Below are positions 18,701 to 25,281 of a stretch of 37,918 bases of DNA, one piece after another (position 1 is the stretch's first letter; the number at the start of each line of letters is the position of its first letter). Made by a program: the position numbers and the translations under genes. Origin of the DNA: Streptomyces xantholiticus (GTDB lineage Bacteria > Actinomycetota > Actinomycetes > Streptomycetales > Streptomycetaceae); NCBI RefSeq assembly GCF_014651015.1, contig NZ_BMWB01000039.1, positions 1 to 37,918 on the forward strand, read 5' to 3'. The notes under the pieces were generated by a model. It did not search any database and had not been told where the DNA came from. It saw nothing but the letters and a program-made list of their open reading frames with translations.

Positions 18701-20916
18701 TGGACGGTGGGGCGGCAGCCCCGCAGGCCGTGCTCACGGTGATCGACACCCCCGCCGGGGACGACCTCTCGGCGGTGCGTGGCGCGGCCGGCGAGGCCTC
18801 GGCCCTGGTGCGGCGCTGGATGGACCACGGGTGGTCCGGTGAGGCCGTGCTGGTCGTGGCGACGCGACGTGCGGTGGCGGTCCGGGACGAGGAGGTCCCC
18901 GACCCGGCGCAGGCGGCGGTGTGGGGCGTGCTGCGGTCCGCGCAGTCCGAGCACCCGGGCCGGTTCCTCGTCGTGGACGTGGAAGGGGACAGCGAGCTGG
19001 AGTGGGGCGCGCTGCTCGGTCTCGACGAGCCGCAGCTCGCCGTGCGCCCCGGGCAGGTCCTGGCGCCGCGGCTGGCTCTCGTCCCGGTCGGGTCCGCCGA
19101 TCGGCCGATGATCTCGGACCCGGACGGGACCGTGCTGATCACCGGTGGTGTGACCCCTCCGGGTGCATCGCTGGCCAAGCACCTGGCCGCCCACCACGGC
19201 GTCCGGAACCTGCTGCTGCTCGGCAAGCCCGGCGCCGCCGCGGACGGACTGGTCGCGGAGCTGGAGGGGCTCGGTGCCCGAGCGCGCGTCGAGGCGCCCG
19301 CCCCCGACCGGCTGGCCGCAGTGGTCGAGTCCCTGGAGCGGCCGCTCACCGCGGTCGTCCACACCGGAGGTGAGCCCGGCGGAATGGAGCTGGCCTGGCG
19401 GCTGCACACGCTGACCGAGCGGGCCGGCCTCTCCGCCTTCGTGGTGTTCTCCTCGTTCGCCTCCCTCGGTGGCGGCCGGGCGGAGGACCCGGCGGGCGAC
19501 GCGGCCGGGGAAGCACTGGTACGGCGGCGCCGCGCGGCCGGGCTCGCGGGCACCGCGCTGGCATGGGGTCCGTGGGCAGGCGCCGATGCCTCCCCGGGGA
19601 CCGCCGAGCTGTCGATCGAGCGCCAACTGGCGCTGTTCGACCAGGCCCTCACCGTGGACACCGCGCTGCTGGCGCCGGTGCAGCTGGACCTGGTGGCCCT
19701 GCGGTCGCAGGCCCGGGAGCGGACCCTCCCGGCGCTGCTGCGCGGCCTGGTCCGCCTGCCCGCCAAGCGTGAGGCGGACGGAGGGTCGCTGGCGCAGCGG
19801 CTGACAGGAGTCCCCGACGCGGACCGCGAGCGGGTCGTGCTCGACCTGGTCAAGGCGCACGTCGCGGCCGTGCTCGGCCACAACGCCGACGACCGGATCG
19901 AAGTCGAACGCAGGCTCAAGGAACTCGGCATGGACTCGATGAGCGCGGTGGGGCTGCGCAACCGGCTCTCGCAGGCCACCGGCCTGCGCCTGCCCGTCTC
20001 GTTCGTCTTCGAGCACCCCACCCCGGCGGAGATCGCCCGGCAACTGCTCAAGCAGGTCGGCTCGGGAACGCCGGACGCCGGGGCGCCGGAGCCTGCCGGG
20101 GAGACGATCAGCCCGCGGCTTCGGCGCGCAGCCGAGAGGGGGACCATGCCGGAGGCGTTGCGGCAGCTGGTGGACGCCGCAGGCGACAGGCCGGTGTTCT
20201 CGTCGGCCGCCGAGCTGCCCGACACCGACGGGCGCCTCGCACAACTCGCCTCCGGGCCGGGCCGGGTGAAGATCGTCTGCGTGCCGTCCTACGTATACGT
20301 GGTCGGCTCCGGCCAGGAACAGTTCATGCGCCTGGCCGACCGCTTCGAAGGAGTTCGGGACGTGCACGTCTGCTCCCTGCCGGGATTCGGGACCGAACTC
20401 TCCCCGCAGTCCCGGGAGGTGGCCGCGGAGGTCCTGGACGGTGCGATCCGCGCGGCCGTCGGCGACGCCCCGTTCATCCTGGTCGGCTACTCCATGGGCG
20501 GTGTCGTGGCGCACTCGCTGGCCGAACGCCTCGAGTCCTCCGGCGCCGCGCTCGCCGGCGTCGTCATGATCGACACGTTGGCGCTCGACGGCGACGAGGA
20601 CGAGGTCGGCCGCGCGTTCGCCGCCCTGCTGGCGGCGATCCTCACGCAGGAGCGGCGCGCGGTCTCCATCGACGACGTGAGCTGGCTGTCCATGGGCGCC
20701 TACCTGCGCCTGTTCACCGGTCTGCGGCCGGAACCGATCTCCGCCAGGACCCTGATGATCCGGGCGGCCGAGCCGCTCGGCGGTGAAGCGGTGCCGGACG
20801 GCCCGCGATGGGAGGCCACGGACGACCACGTCGAGGTCGCCGCGGACCACTTCGGCCTGATCGAGACCGCCGCCGCGGCCACTGCCGACGCGATCGAAGG
20901 GTGGATAGGGGAATGA
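9787..20916 (+). CDS. Terminal type I PKS: two modules with inactivated reductive loops and a thioesterase
   Basis: This 3709-residue protein starts with a docking helix (1-35). Module A: KS (Cys207); AT (Ser656, YASH 757-760, methylmalonyl type); DH-like region with His965 but the catalytic Asp replaced by Glu1130 and YGPxFQG degraded to CGPMLQC; KR-like region with a shortened glycine loop (GGFGARF), Thr1497 for Lys and Thr1534 for Tyr; ACP Ser1697. Module B: KS (Cys1926 in VETACSS); AT (Ser2375, unusual FASH at 2476-2479); DH-like region with His2683 but Glu2846 for Asp and CGPALHG; severely eroded KR without GGTGGLG, LDD, Lys or Tyr; ACP Ser3384. The thioesterase (about 3490-3705) has Ser3569 in GYSMG, Asp3596 and His3688. 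Neither module should reduce its beta-ketone, so the enzyme should release or cyclise a 3,5-diketo chain. The stop overlaps the transporter start. Confidence 0.97.
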   Translation: MATDQKQLIEALRKSLKETDRLRQLNKRLLAQAGEPLAIVGMSCRYPGGVTSPEELWELVASGRDAIGGLPADRGWDPERIYDPSMTRPGAVSTSGGGFLDKIAEFDAEFFGISPREALAMDPQQRLLLEASWEAFEHAGIDPTSLRGSDTGVFCGVGTSDYCTVPAGSLPHIEGFQLTGGAASVSSGRISYVLGLEGPAVSVDTACSSSAVALHMATQALRAGECSMALVGGVTVMSGPFLLAEFSRQQAVSPDGRCRAYAASADGTGFSDGLGLVVLERLSDAKRNGRRILGLIRGTAVNQDGASNGMTAPNGPSQERVIRQALANAGLTPSDVDAVEGHGTGTKLGDPIEAHALLATYGRERDGDPLWLGSIKSNIGHTSLAAGVAGVIKMVMAMRHGVLPQTLHVDEPSPHIDWDAGDVKLLTDARSWPAGERPRRAAVSSFGVSGTNAHIILEEAPAEEPADSASAPRAMPAVPVTVSGRTAAAMRAQADRLRTYALARGDLSLVDLGFSAATTRAHLEHRAVVAAVDRDQLLSGLAALSAGEPSPVVVEGRAAPGAKPVFVFPGQGAQWVGMAVELLDASPVFAAEIAACGEALAEFVDWSLEDVLRGASGAPSLERVDVVQPALFAMMVSLAALWRSYGVEPSAVVGHSQGEIAAAYVAGGLSLRDAARIVALRSQLVRDRLAGLGGMMSVALPVERVEELLAPYAGRVSVAAVNGPAAVVVAGEPQALDEVLAACERDGIRARRVNVDYASHSTQVEAIEADLLEALAPVKPASGRVRFYSTVTGGFIDTATMDAGYWYRNLRAQVGFEPAVRALIDNGAGCFLEMSPHPVLAMAVEEITAAHGPGNRIGVVGSLRRDEGGPARFMLSLGQAHAAGVKVDWAACFADSGAQQVALPVYAFQHKRYWLDATGLADASAVGLGRVEHPVLAAAVQVGDRDEWVLTGRVSHQGQPWTRDHALFGTVALPGSALVELVLSAGRHVGCDLIEELNLDAPLVLAEDAGARVQVTLGQADAEGRREVAVYSRPDTGEEQSAEAVCHARGRIAPGAEPLSARPLEWPPAGAEPVSVDALYASLAELGLDCGPMLQCAQSAWTLGGEVYAELALPEGTEPGGFAIHPALLETALHTAHRSAADAAPSAESWAGVRLAGDKVSRARARIAAVGEGVLRLDVFDAEGTPVAHVDRVAVRAADPARFGQMRRGQNSLFRLDWVPVKVGAAKPVRTAALGEVAGVADRHPDPAALELAVAEGAAVPQAVVAVIDTPAGETPSAVRDAAGQAVSLVRRWLAGGSLDGATLIVVTRGAVAVGDEVPDAAQAAVWGVVRAAQSEHPGRFLIVDADGDEEREWGALIGLDEPQLAVRDGRVLAPRLARVPGGSADRHKPVDLDGTVLITGGFGARFAEHLVKRHGARHLVLAAPGGQADELSAELESLGAQVRVAPCDVTDRDQLAALLGSLEHPLTAVVHAAGVPDAGLIETLSDERLDTVLRATVDAAWHLHELTAGADLSAFVLFSSFGGLVGIPGQAATSAADAALAALASSRRSAGLPGTALAWGFWADGRGTTELGSADLALVAQAGILPLPTELGLDLFDRGVAADEPLLAPVELDPAVLREQARAGLLPAVLRGLVRVPARRAASGGTLARRLAEVPEAEREHVVLELVRAQVASVLGHASADEVDSERAFKELGFDSVSAVELRNRLSQGTGVPLPATVVFDHPTPMAVARLLLSQVDGTADAAVPSAQKRRGAVDEPLAIVGIGCRYPGGITSAEDLWKLVADGGDVIGPMPADRGWDLERLYSPDREQVGTTYARGGGFITGMGDFDAEFFGISPREAVAMDPQQRLLLETSWETLEHAGIDPTSLRGSDAGVFVGITGSDYGILVPSEYEGYRVTGTMSSVASGRIAYTLGLEGPAVSVETACSSSGVALHLAAQALRSGECSLALAGGVTFMTTPITMTEFSRQGANSPDGRCRAYAASADGTGFSDGLGLVVLERLSDAKRNGRRILGLIRGTAINQDGASNGLTAPSGPAQERVIRQALANAGLSPADVDAVEGHGTGTVLGDPIEAQAVLATYGRERDGDPLWLGSIKSNIGHTSGAAGVAGVIKMVMAMRHGVLPKTLHVDTPSPHIDWQSGEVELLTEAREWPVDGRPRRAGVSSFGVSGTNAHIIVEEAPAETPADGSGTVAPAPATPVLLSARTEVAVRAQAERLRRHLLENPGLSVLDLGYSQLTTRASLDHHAVLVAADRDELAAELAAFAVGDVTEQTASGRLSTTVRPVFVFPGQGAQWEGMAVELLDASPVFAAEIAACGEALAEFVDWSLEDVLRGAPGAPSLERVDVVQPALFAMMVSLAALWRSYGVEPSAVVGHSQGEIAAAYVAGGLSLRDAARIIAVRSRIARDRLMGSGCLASLALPAEQVEQLIAPYGDHVSVAAVNGPAAVVVAGDQDSIDALVEHCEREEIRAKRIPATFASHSPHVEVARAEMLEAIAPVEPRSGNVPLYSTALGAFVDTATMDAGYWYANLRNPVGFEPAIRALVEGGAGCFLEMSPHPVLGVAMEETAAAGAGRVGVVGSLQRQQGGMKRFLLSLAEAHVAGVKVDWAACFADSGAQQVPLPTYAFQRKRYWPSARPVAGDPTVSGLGRVEHPVLTAGMQLADRDEWVLTGRLSHESQPWLRDHAAFGLPVAPNTTLVELALAAGRGVGTPLLDEMMFEAPLLLPDGAALQIQAIVGAPGEDGRRPVAVHSRPDGDQHAEATRHCTGWLTPDAEPAAGWAGEWPPAGAEPVPVDGLYAALADLGLDCGPALHGVRAAWRSGSEVYAELALPEDIGAADFGIHPALFESALHCGQLGFAEQGSPKLPVSWSGVRLAATGAARGRARVTCDGDTLRLDVFGEDGALVLGVDRVAFHEVDPAHLEELRRGQSSLYRVDWVPVPVGAATPVRLAALGGAVGGGADRYADLADLERAVDGGAAAPQAVLTVIDTPAGDDLSAVRGAAGEASALVRRWMDHGWSGEAVLVVATRRAVAVRDEEVPDPAQAAVWGVLRSAQSEHPGRFLVVDVEGDSELEWGALLGLDEPQLAVRPGQVLAPRLALVPVGSADRPMISDPDGTVLITGGVTPPGASLAKHLAAHHGVRNLLLLGKPGAAADGLVAELEGLGARARVEAPAPDRLAAVVESLERPLTAVVHTGGEPGGMELAWRLHTLTERAGLSAFVVFSSFASLGGGRAEDPAGDAAGEALVRRRRAAGLAGTALAWGPWAGADASPGTAELSIERQLALFDQALTVDTALLAPVQLDLVALRSQARERTLPALLRGLVRLPAKREADGGSLAQRLTGVPDADRERVVLDLVKAHVAAVLGHNADDRIEVERRLKELGMDSMSAVGLRNRLSQATGLRLPVSFVFEHPTPAEIARQLLKQVGSGTPDAGAPEPAGETISPRLRRAAERGTMPEALRQLVDAAGDRPVFSSAAELPDTDGRLAQLASGPGRVKIVCVPSYVYVVGSGQEQFMRLADRFEGVRDVHVCSLPGFGTELSPQSREVAAEVLDGAIRAAVGDAPFILVGYSMGGVVAHSLAERLESSGAALAGVVMIDTLALDGDEDEVGRAFAALLAAILTQERRAVSIDDVSWLSMGAYLRLFTGLRPEPISARTLMIRAAEPLGGEAVPDGPRWEATDDHVEVAADHFGLIETAAAATADAIEGWIGE
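11476..11820 (+). repeat. Duplicated AT segment, module A
   Basis: This segment is nearly identical to 16633-16977 at an offset of 5157. It covers the AT from FVFPGQGAQW through the active-site GHSQG to LRDAARI. Codons ending in T and TTG are more frequent here than in the flanks. Confidence 0.8.
16633..16977 (+). repeat. Duplicated AT segment, module B
   Basis: This is the partner of 11476-11820. The two ATs diverge after this block, so the specificity region, including the YASH/FASH motif, lies outside the shared sequence. Confidence 0.8.
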
Positions 20917-22382
20917 GTGACGGTGGCAGGCTTCTCGGACGCCATCGAAGGGTGGAGCGAGAAGAGACCAGCAGCGGGCTTCGCCGGGGCATGTCCATCA
21001 CGGTCATCCTCATCGGGGTGTTCATATCCGCGGTGGACATGCTGATCGTGAACATCGCCTTCCCGAGCATGCTGGAGTCCTTCCCCACGGCGAGCCTGAC
21101 CGGCCTGTCCTGGGTGATGAGCGCCTACGCGATCACCTTCGCCGCGCTCCTGCTGCCCAGCGGCCGCTGGGCCGACCGGTCCGGGCGCAAGCGGATCTTC
21201 CTGCTCGGCCTGGGGCTGTTCACCGCTGTGTCGGCCGTGTGCGCGGCGGCGCCGTCCCTGGAGGTGCTCGTGGCCTTCCGGGCGCTTCAGGGCGTAGGCG
21301 CCGCGTTGATGGCGCCCAGTTCCCTGGGCCTGCTGCTCGGGCTCTTCGCCCCGGAGCGGCGCGGAATCGCCGTCGGGCTGTGGACCGCGGTCGGCGGTGT
21401 CGGCTCCGCCGCCGCGCTGCCGCTGGGCGGCCTGCTCGCTGAGATCGACTGGCGCTGGGTCTTCGTGGTCAACCTGCCCCTCGGGGCAGCGGCGCTGCTG
21501 ATCGGCGGGTGGTCGTTGCACAGGTCCGCCACCGAGGACGGTCCGGTACCGGACCTGCTCGGCATCGCGGTGCTCGCTGCGTCCGTCGCCGCGATCGTCG
21601 CGACGATCTCCCAGGGGCAGGCCTGGGGATGGGGCAGCGCCCAGGTCATCGGCCTGTCGGTGGTCGGCGTGATCGGCCTCGTCTACTCCGTGCGCCGTGC
21701 TCGGCGACACCCCGCGCCGGTCATCGAACCCGCCCTTCTCAGGGTCAGGACCGTGGCCCTCGGCAACGTCGCGACCGGTTTCTTCTTCATGGGCGTCGGC
21801 GCGATGGCCATGTCCACGATCCTGTTCCTGACCCAGGTCTGGAAGCACTCGACCTTGCGGGGCGCCCTGGAGATCGCGCCGGGCCCGGTGGCGGCCGCCC
21901 TGTTCGCCGTGCCCAGCGGCATCCTGGCCGTCCGCTACGGTGTGCACCTGGTCGGGCTGGCCGGCGGCGCCGCCTTCGCGGCGGGCGGCATCTGGTGGAT
22001 GTTCGCGCTGGACGGCACGCCGGACTTCGGCGCCCACTTCCTGCCCGGATCGATCATCGGCGGCATCGGCTTCGGCGTCATCCTGCCCGCCCTGGCCGCG
22101 GCGGCGACGTTGTCCCTGCCACCGGAGCGCGCCGCCACCGGCACCGCCATGGCGTCCATGTCCCGCCAGATCGGCATGGCGCTCGGCGTCGCCGTGGTCG
22201 CGGCCGTGCTCTCCGGCGCCCCGGACCTCTCCTCCTACCGCACCGCGTTCATGATCATGGCCGGCGCCGGCCTCGCCAGCGGGCTCGCCCTGTTCGCGGT
22301 CGGCCCGGTGAGACGGCAGGACCCGTCAGGTACGGGCGGACACAGCAAGCCACAGCACGTGACCCAAGCGGCAACGAGATAA
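20913..22382 (+). CDS. MFS drug-efflux transporter, 14-helix (DHA2/EmrB-QacA type)
   Basis: This 489-residue integral membrane protein probably exports the polyketide or gives self-resistance by proton antiport. About 14 hydrophobic segments can be counted between residue 27 and the C-terminus. The helix 2-3 loop carries the major facilitator motif (GRWADRSGRKR), and helix 4 reads RALQGVGAALMAPSSLGLL, typical of the EmrB/QacA subfamily. The ATG at 20913 overlaps the TGA of the thioesterase-containing PKS (ATGA), which suggests translational coupling and co-transcription. An in-frame Met just before the first helix (MSITVILIG) is an alternative start and would shorten a polar N-terminal tail of about 26 residues. 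The substrate cannot be read from sequence. Confidence 0.93.
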   Translation: MSDGGRLLGRHRRVEREETSSGLRRGMSITVILIGVFISAVDMLIVNIAFPSMLESFPTASLTGLSWVMSAYAITFAALLLPSGRWADRSGRKRIFLLGLGLFTAVSAVCAAAPSLEVLVAFRALQGVGAALMAPSSLGLLLGLFAPERRGIAVGLWTAVGGVGSAAALPLGGLLAEIDWRWVFVVNLPLGAAALLIGGWSLHRSATEDGPVPDLLGIAVLAASVAAIVATISQGQAWGWGSAQVIGLSVVGVIGLVYSVRRARRHPAPVIEPALLRVRTVALGNVATGFFFMGVGAMAMSTILFLTQVWKHSTLRGALEIAPGPVAAALFAVPSGILAVRYGVHLVGLAGGAAFAAGGIWWMFALDGTPDFGAHFLPGSIIGGIGFGVILPALAAAATLSLPPERAATGTAMASMSRQIGMALGVAVVAAVLSGAPDLSSYRTAFMIMAGAGLASGLALFAVGPVRRQDPSGTGGHSKPQHVTQAATR

Positions 22383-22395
22383 GGAAGCAAGAAAA

Positions 22396-23835
22396 ATGGA
22401 CCACTCCAGCAACTCTCACGACGCGTCGGTCGCGTCCGGGGGCAAGTGCCCGATCGACCACTCCGCGCCCGCCCCGCAGACGGTCGTTCCGTCCTCCTCG
22501 CTGCCCGTGGTCGAGATGGCGCGGCTGCGGCAGGTGCTGAGCATATGGGCCCGCCCGGAGCCCTTCCTGAAGAGCTGCCGCGCCAAGTACGGCAGCCGGT
22601 TCCGCGTGACGATCATCCCCGGTATCCGCATCCACGTGATCTCGGCGCCGGATGACGTGAAGCAGATGTTCCTCGCGCCCCGGGATGTCCTGCACACCGG
22701 TTCCAGCAACGGCCCGATCGAGAAGTGGACCGGCCAGAACGGCCTCGCCTGGCTGGACGAGGACGCGCACACCGCCCGGCGGCGCAGCGTCATGCCGAGC
22801 TTCCGGGGCGACGCGCTGAAGCGCATCGAGCAGGCGGTTGTCCAGCTGGCCAAGGAGACCGTCGCGTCCTTGCCGCGCAACCAGGTCGTGTCGGTCCACC
22901 CCTACGCGCACCGCTACACCACCAAGGTGATCCTCGAGGTCCTCTTCGGCGAGCACCGTCCGTCCTGCGAGGACGAGATGTTGGAGGAGGTGATGAAGAT
23001 GCTGGACTTCAACTCCCGCCCCGCGTCGATGACGATGTTCCACCGGATGCCGTCCTGGAGGGTGAAGCTGCTGCGGCTGCTCCGGCCCAACGGTGTCAAC
23101 GAGTTCCTGACCCGCCGCGAGCGGGTCTACCGGATGCTGGACGCGGCCATCGAGGAGCGCGCACGGTCCGGCAAGTCCGGTGACGACCTGCTGGGCGTGA
23201 TGCTGGGCATCACCAACGCGGACGGCTCCACTCCGAGCCGGATCGAGATGCGCGACGAGATCATGACCCAGTTCCTGGCAGGCACGGAGACCACCGCCGC
23301 CGCCATCTGCTGGGCGCTCGAGTTCCTCACCCGGCACCCCGACGTGGTCGAGCGCCTGCGTGCGGAGATCGAGGAGGGGACAGGCGACGAGTACCTGACG
23401 GCGGTGGTGCACGAAGTGCTGCGGCTCGGCCCGCCGATCCAGCAGATCGTCCCCCGCGAGGTGGTCAAGCCGATCGAGATAGGCGGCGTGCGCTACGAGT
23501 CCGGCGACCGCCTGTGGGCCAGCGCCTACCTGCTCAACCGGGACGAGCACAACTACCCGCAGCCCGACGAGTTCCGGCCGGAGCGCTTCCTCGGCGTCAA
23601 GGCTGCCTCGCACACCTGGATCCCGTTCGGCGGTGGCCACACCCGGTGCCTCGGCGACCGGATCGCGTTCGTGGAGTTGAAGGCCACGTTGACCGAGATA
23701 CTGACCAGCTGCGACGTCGAGCGCGCCGACCCGAAACCGGAGTACGCGCACAGCCGCACGGTCGTCAACATTCCGAAGAACGGTGCCCGCATGGTGTTTC
23801 GCCCGCGCAAGGTGAAGGCCGAGCTCATGAGTTGA
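22396..23835 (+). CDS. Cytochrome P450 monooxygenase
   Basis: This 479-residue soluble haem-thiolate oxygenase is probably a tailoring enzyme that hydroxylates or further oxidises the released polyketide. Recognition is clear: the I-helix motif FLAGTETTA begins near residue 293, ExxR is E340-VL-R343, and the haem loop FGGGHTRCLG places the axial ligand at Cys418. The N-terminus carries a polar extension with GGKCPIDHSAP. The protein is longer than most soluble Streptomyces P450s (about 400 residues), and its middle section (MPSFRGDALKRIEQ) resembles the fatty-acid-hydroxylase-like bacterial P450s. It starts 13 bp after the transporter, with an AAGGAAG ribosome site overlapping the transporter stop, so it belongs to the PKS operon. 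No ferredoxin or reductase gene lies nearby, so electrons must come from elsewhere in the genome. Confidence 0.95.
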   Translation: MDHSSNSHDASVASGGKCPIDHSAPAPQTVVPSSSLPVVEMARLRQVLSIWARPEPFLKSCRAKYGSRFRVTIIPGIRIHVISAPDDVKQMFLAPRDVLHTGSSNGPIEKWTGQNGLAWLDEDAHTARRRSVMPSFRGDALKRIEQAVVQLAKETVASLPRNQVVSVHPYAHRYTTKVILEVLFGEHRPSCEDEMLEEVMKMLDFNSRPASMTMFHRMPSWRVKLLRLLRPNGVNEFLTRRERVYRMLDAAIEERARSGKSGDDLLGVMLGITNADGSTPSRIEMRDEIMTQFLAGTETTAAAICWALEFLTRHPDVVERLRAEIEEGTGDEYLTAVVHEVLRLGPPIQQIVPREVVKPIEIGGVRYESGDRLWASAYLLNRDEHNYPQPDEFRPERFLGVKAASHTWIPFGGGHTRCLGDRIAFVELKATLTEILTSCDVERADPKPEYAHSRTVVNIPKNGARMVFRPRKVKAELMS

Positions 23836-23837
23836 GG

Positions 23838-23867
23838 CGCGGCCGTCGCGCCGGGGCGCCGGCCGCG
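23838..23867 (+). terminator. GC-rich hairpin just after the P450 gene
   Basis: CGCGGCCG (23838-23845) pairs perfectly with CGGCCGCG (23860-23867), and the interior GCGC sequences can extend the stem. It begins two bases after the P450 stop and has no T-tract, as is common for actinomycete terminators. The 260 bp from here to the next gene show no coding signal. Whether it ends or only attenuates transcription into the next gene is unknown. Confidence 0.5.
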
Positions 23868-24130
23868 GGGAGTCAAGGGTGCGTCCCCGCAGTGGAGAGA
23901 CCCCCGGGTAGGTTGGTTCTGCCGCGCGTGGCCAGGCACCCTGGCGGCGTCGTCGGGCTGTCCCCGCACGAATCAGCGGGGACGGTCCTGCGACCCGCCG
24001 GGAACAAGGCCCCGGCGCCCCGGCTCCGGGGCAGCCCGGGTGGGACGCAGGTCCGCTCGCGACGCACGTACCGGCGGGCACTTATGACGTGTGCTTCTGC
24101 GCGTCCGTTCCACGAGAAATGGAGGTTTGG

Positions 24131-24715
24131 ATGAGGCTCCCGAACACCGCGTTCACCGAGCGGCCATGGAGGGTCCACGAGTTCATCAAGGATTTCGAGG
24201 TCGAGGACGTGTGGGACCTGGACACCCCTGGGGGACCCGACGGACTGGCGCTCCTGGTCCGGCAGTTCGACAGCGACGGGGCCGACTTCAAGCCGTCGCC
24301 GATGTACAAGCTGCTGTTCGCGATCCGCTGGAGACTCGGAGCCGTCCTCAAGTGGGACGAGGAGAAGCACGGCCTCGGCCCGCGCAACCCCTCCCTGCGG
24401 GACCGGCTGCCGGACGACCTGCGCGACGGGCCGCGCGGCCCGGACATGAAGGTGGTGCCGTTGAAGTCGGTCTACCAGACCTCCGACGAGTGGGTGACCG
24501 AGGTCGTCAACAAGACCGTGCACGCGGCGATGCACATCGGTTGGGTGGACGACGGGGACGGCCGGCATCACGCGCAGATGGCCGTGCTCGTCAAGAAGAA
24601 GGGACTGCTGGGGAAGGTGTACATGCCCTTCATCCTTCCCTTCCGGCGCGTCTTCGTGACGCCGTCCTTGGTCAAGGCGATCGGCCGCTCCTGGAAGACG
24701 CGGACGGCCGCATGA
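24131..24715 (+). CDS. Small stand-alone DUF2867-like protein of unknown function
   Basis: This 194-residue soluble protein has no signal peptide or obvious membrane helix. The ATG at 24131 is preceded by GGAGGT at 24121-24126; in-frame ATGs further upstream (24089, 24119) lack such a site. The central and C-terminal parts (YQTSDEWVTEVVNKTVHAAM, then VYMPFILPFRRVFVTPSLVKAIG) resemble my recollection of the DUF2867 pattern, in which an Asn-Lys-Thr-Val-His-Ala stretch is followed by a Pro-Phe-Arg segment. That family often forms the C-terminal part of SDR-like proteins, but here it stands alone. No catalytic motif is evident. It lies between the P450 and the initiating PKS and is flanked by two hairpins. 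A role in cyclisation or ring formation of the polyketide is possible but is only an inference from context. Confidence 0.75.
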   Translation: MRLPNTAFTERPWRVHEFIKDFEVEDVWDLDTPGGPDGLALLVRQFDSDGADFKPSPMYKLLFAIRWRLGAVLKWDEEKHGLGPRNPSLRDRLPDDLRDGPRGPDMKVVPLKSVYQTSDEWVTEVVNKTVHAAMHIGWVDDGDGRHHAQMAVLVKKKGLLGKVYMPFILPFRRVFVTPSLVKAIGRSWKTRTAA

Positions 24716-24717
24716 GG

Positions 24718-24751
24718 GCCGGGGTCCGGCGTGGCAACGCCGGACCCCGGC
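24718..24751 (+). terminator. Perfect 15-bp stem-loop ending the first operon
   Basis: The bases 24718-24732 are exactly complementary to 24737-24751 around a four-base loop (GGCA). The structure begins two bases after the stop of the DUF2867-like gene and before 600 bp with no recognisable gene. A stem this long and GC-rich is a convincing intrinsic-type terminator even without a T-tract. Confidence 0.75.
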
Positions 24752-25281
24752 GCGGATACGCGCTCGTCCCACAGCTCGTTCAAGGACGGCTGCTGCGCTC
24801 CTCCGGTCAGTCGCACGGGCTCATGCCCGCGCAGCGGCGAGGCACTGTTGACGACGGGTTGAGGGCGGAGGCCGCCCCCTTGTGGCCCGCAGGTCCGCGC
24901 GGGCTGTAAGGGCTGCCCGGGCGGCGGCCGTGCGCGGGCCTCGTCGACGGGCGTCGTGCTCGTCCTCGAGCCGGCTGGCCTGCGCGGTTCCCCCTTGGCC
25001 GGGCCGAGGCCGGGGTGCAGGACACCGCGTGCACCGGGCAGTCAGCTCCGCTCCCCGGTCCGCAGCGTGGTCGCGTTGACGATCCCGCTGTCGTTCTTGC
25101 CGCAGCGGCCCAGTCACTGGCCCACGTGCGCAAAGGTGCGACGATCCCCGCTTCTGGCTGCTCCGGCCGGCCTGCGCACGATCTGCACCGCATCCTCGAA
25201 GCCACCCTGGAACGAGTCGCCGACGGCGGCAGTACGCCGAACGAAGCTCTTGCGCTGGTCGGAAATTCGCCGGATTCGGGG
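24752..25281. other. Intergenic stretch without a recognisable gene
   Basis: I examined both strands for coding signal. The open frames here are arginine/proline-rich readings of GC-rich DNA and match no family I know. The stretch presumably holds the promoter for the second PKS unit. A TTGACG at 25076-25081 has no matching -10 hexamer at normal spacing, so I do not assign a promoter. Confidence 0.5.

Noticed and set aside
15700..20850. Very long leftward open frame opposite the terminal PKS, and similar ones at 3159-6161, 9418-12927 and 24807-29576.
   Set aside because: They are antisense readings of GC-rich PKS genes. They are rich in Arg, His, Gln and Gly, and match no family; the opposite strand encodes complete PKS domains.
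25076..25081. TTGACG as a possible -35 box before the initiating PKS.
   Set aside because: There is no -10-like hexamer 16-19 bases downstream, and it lies over 270 bases from the start codon.
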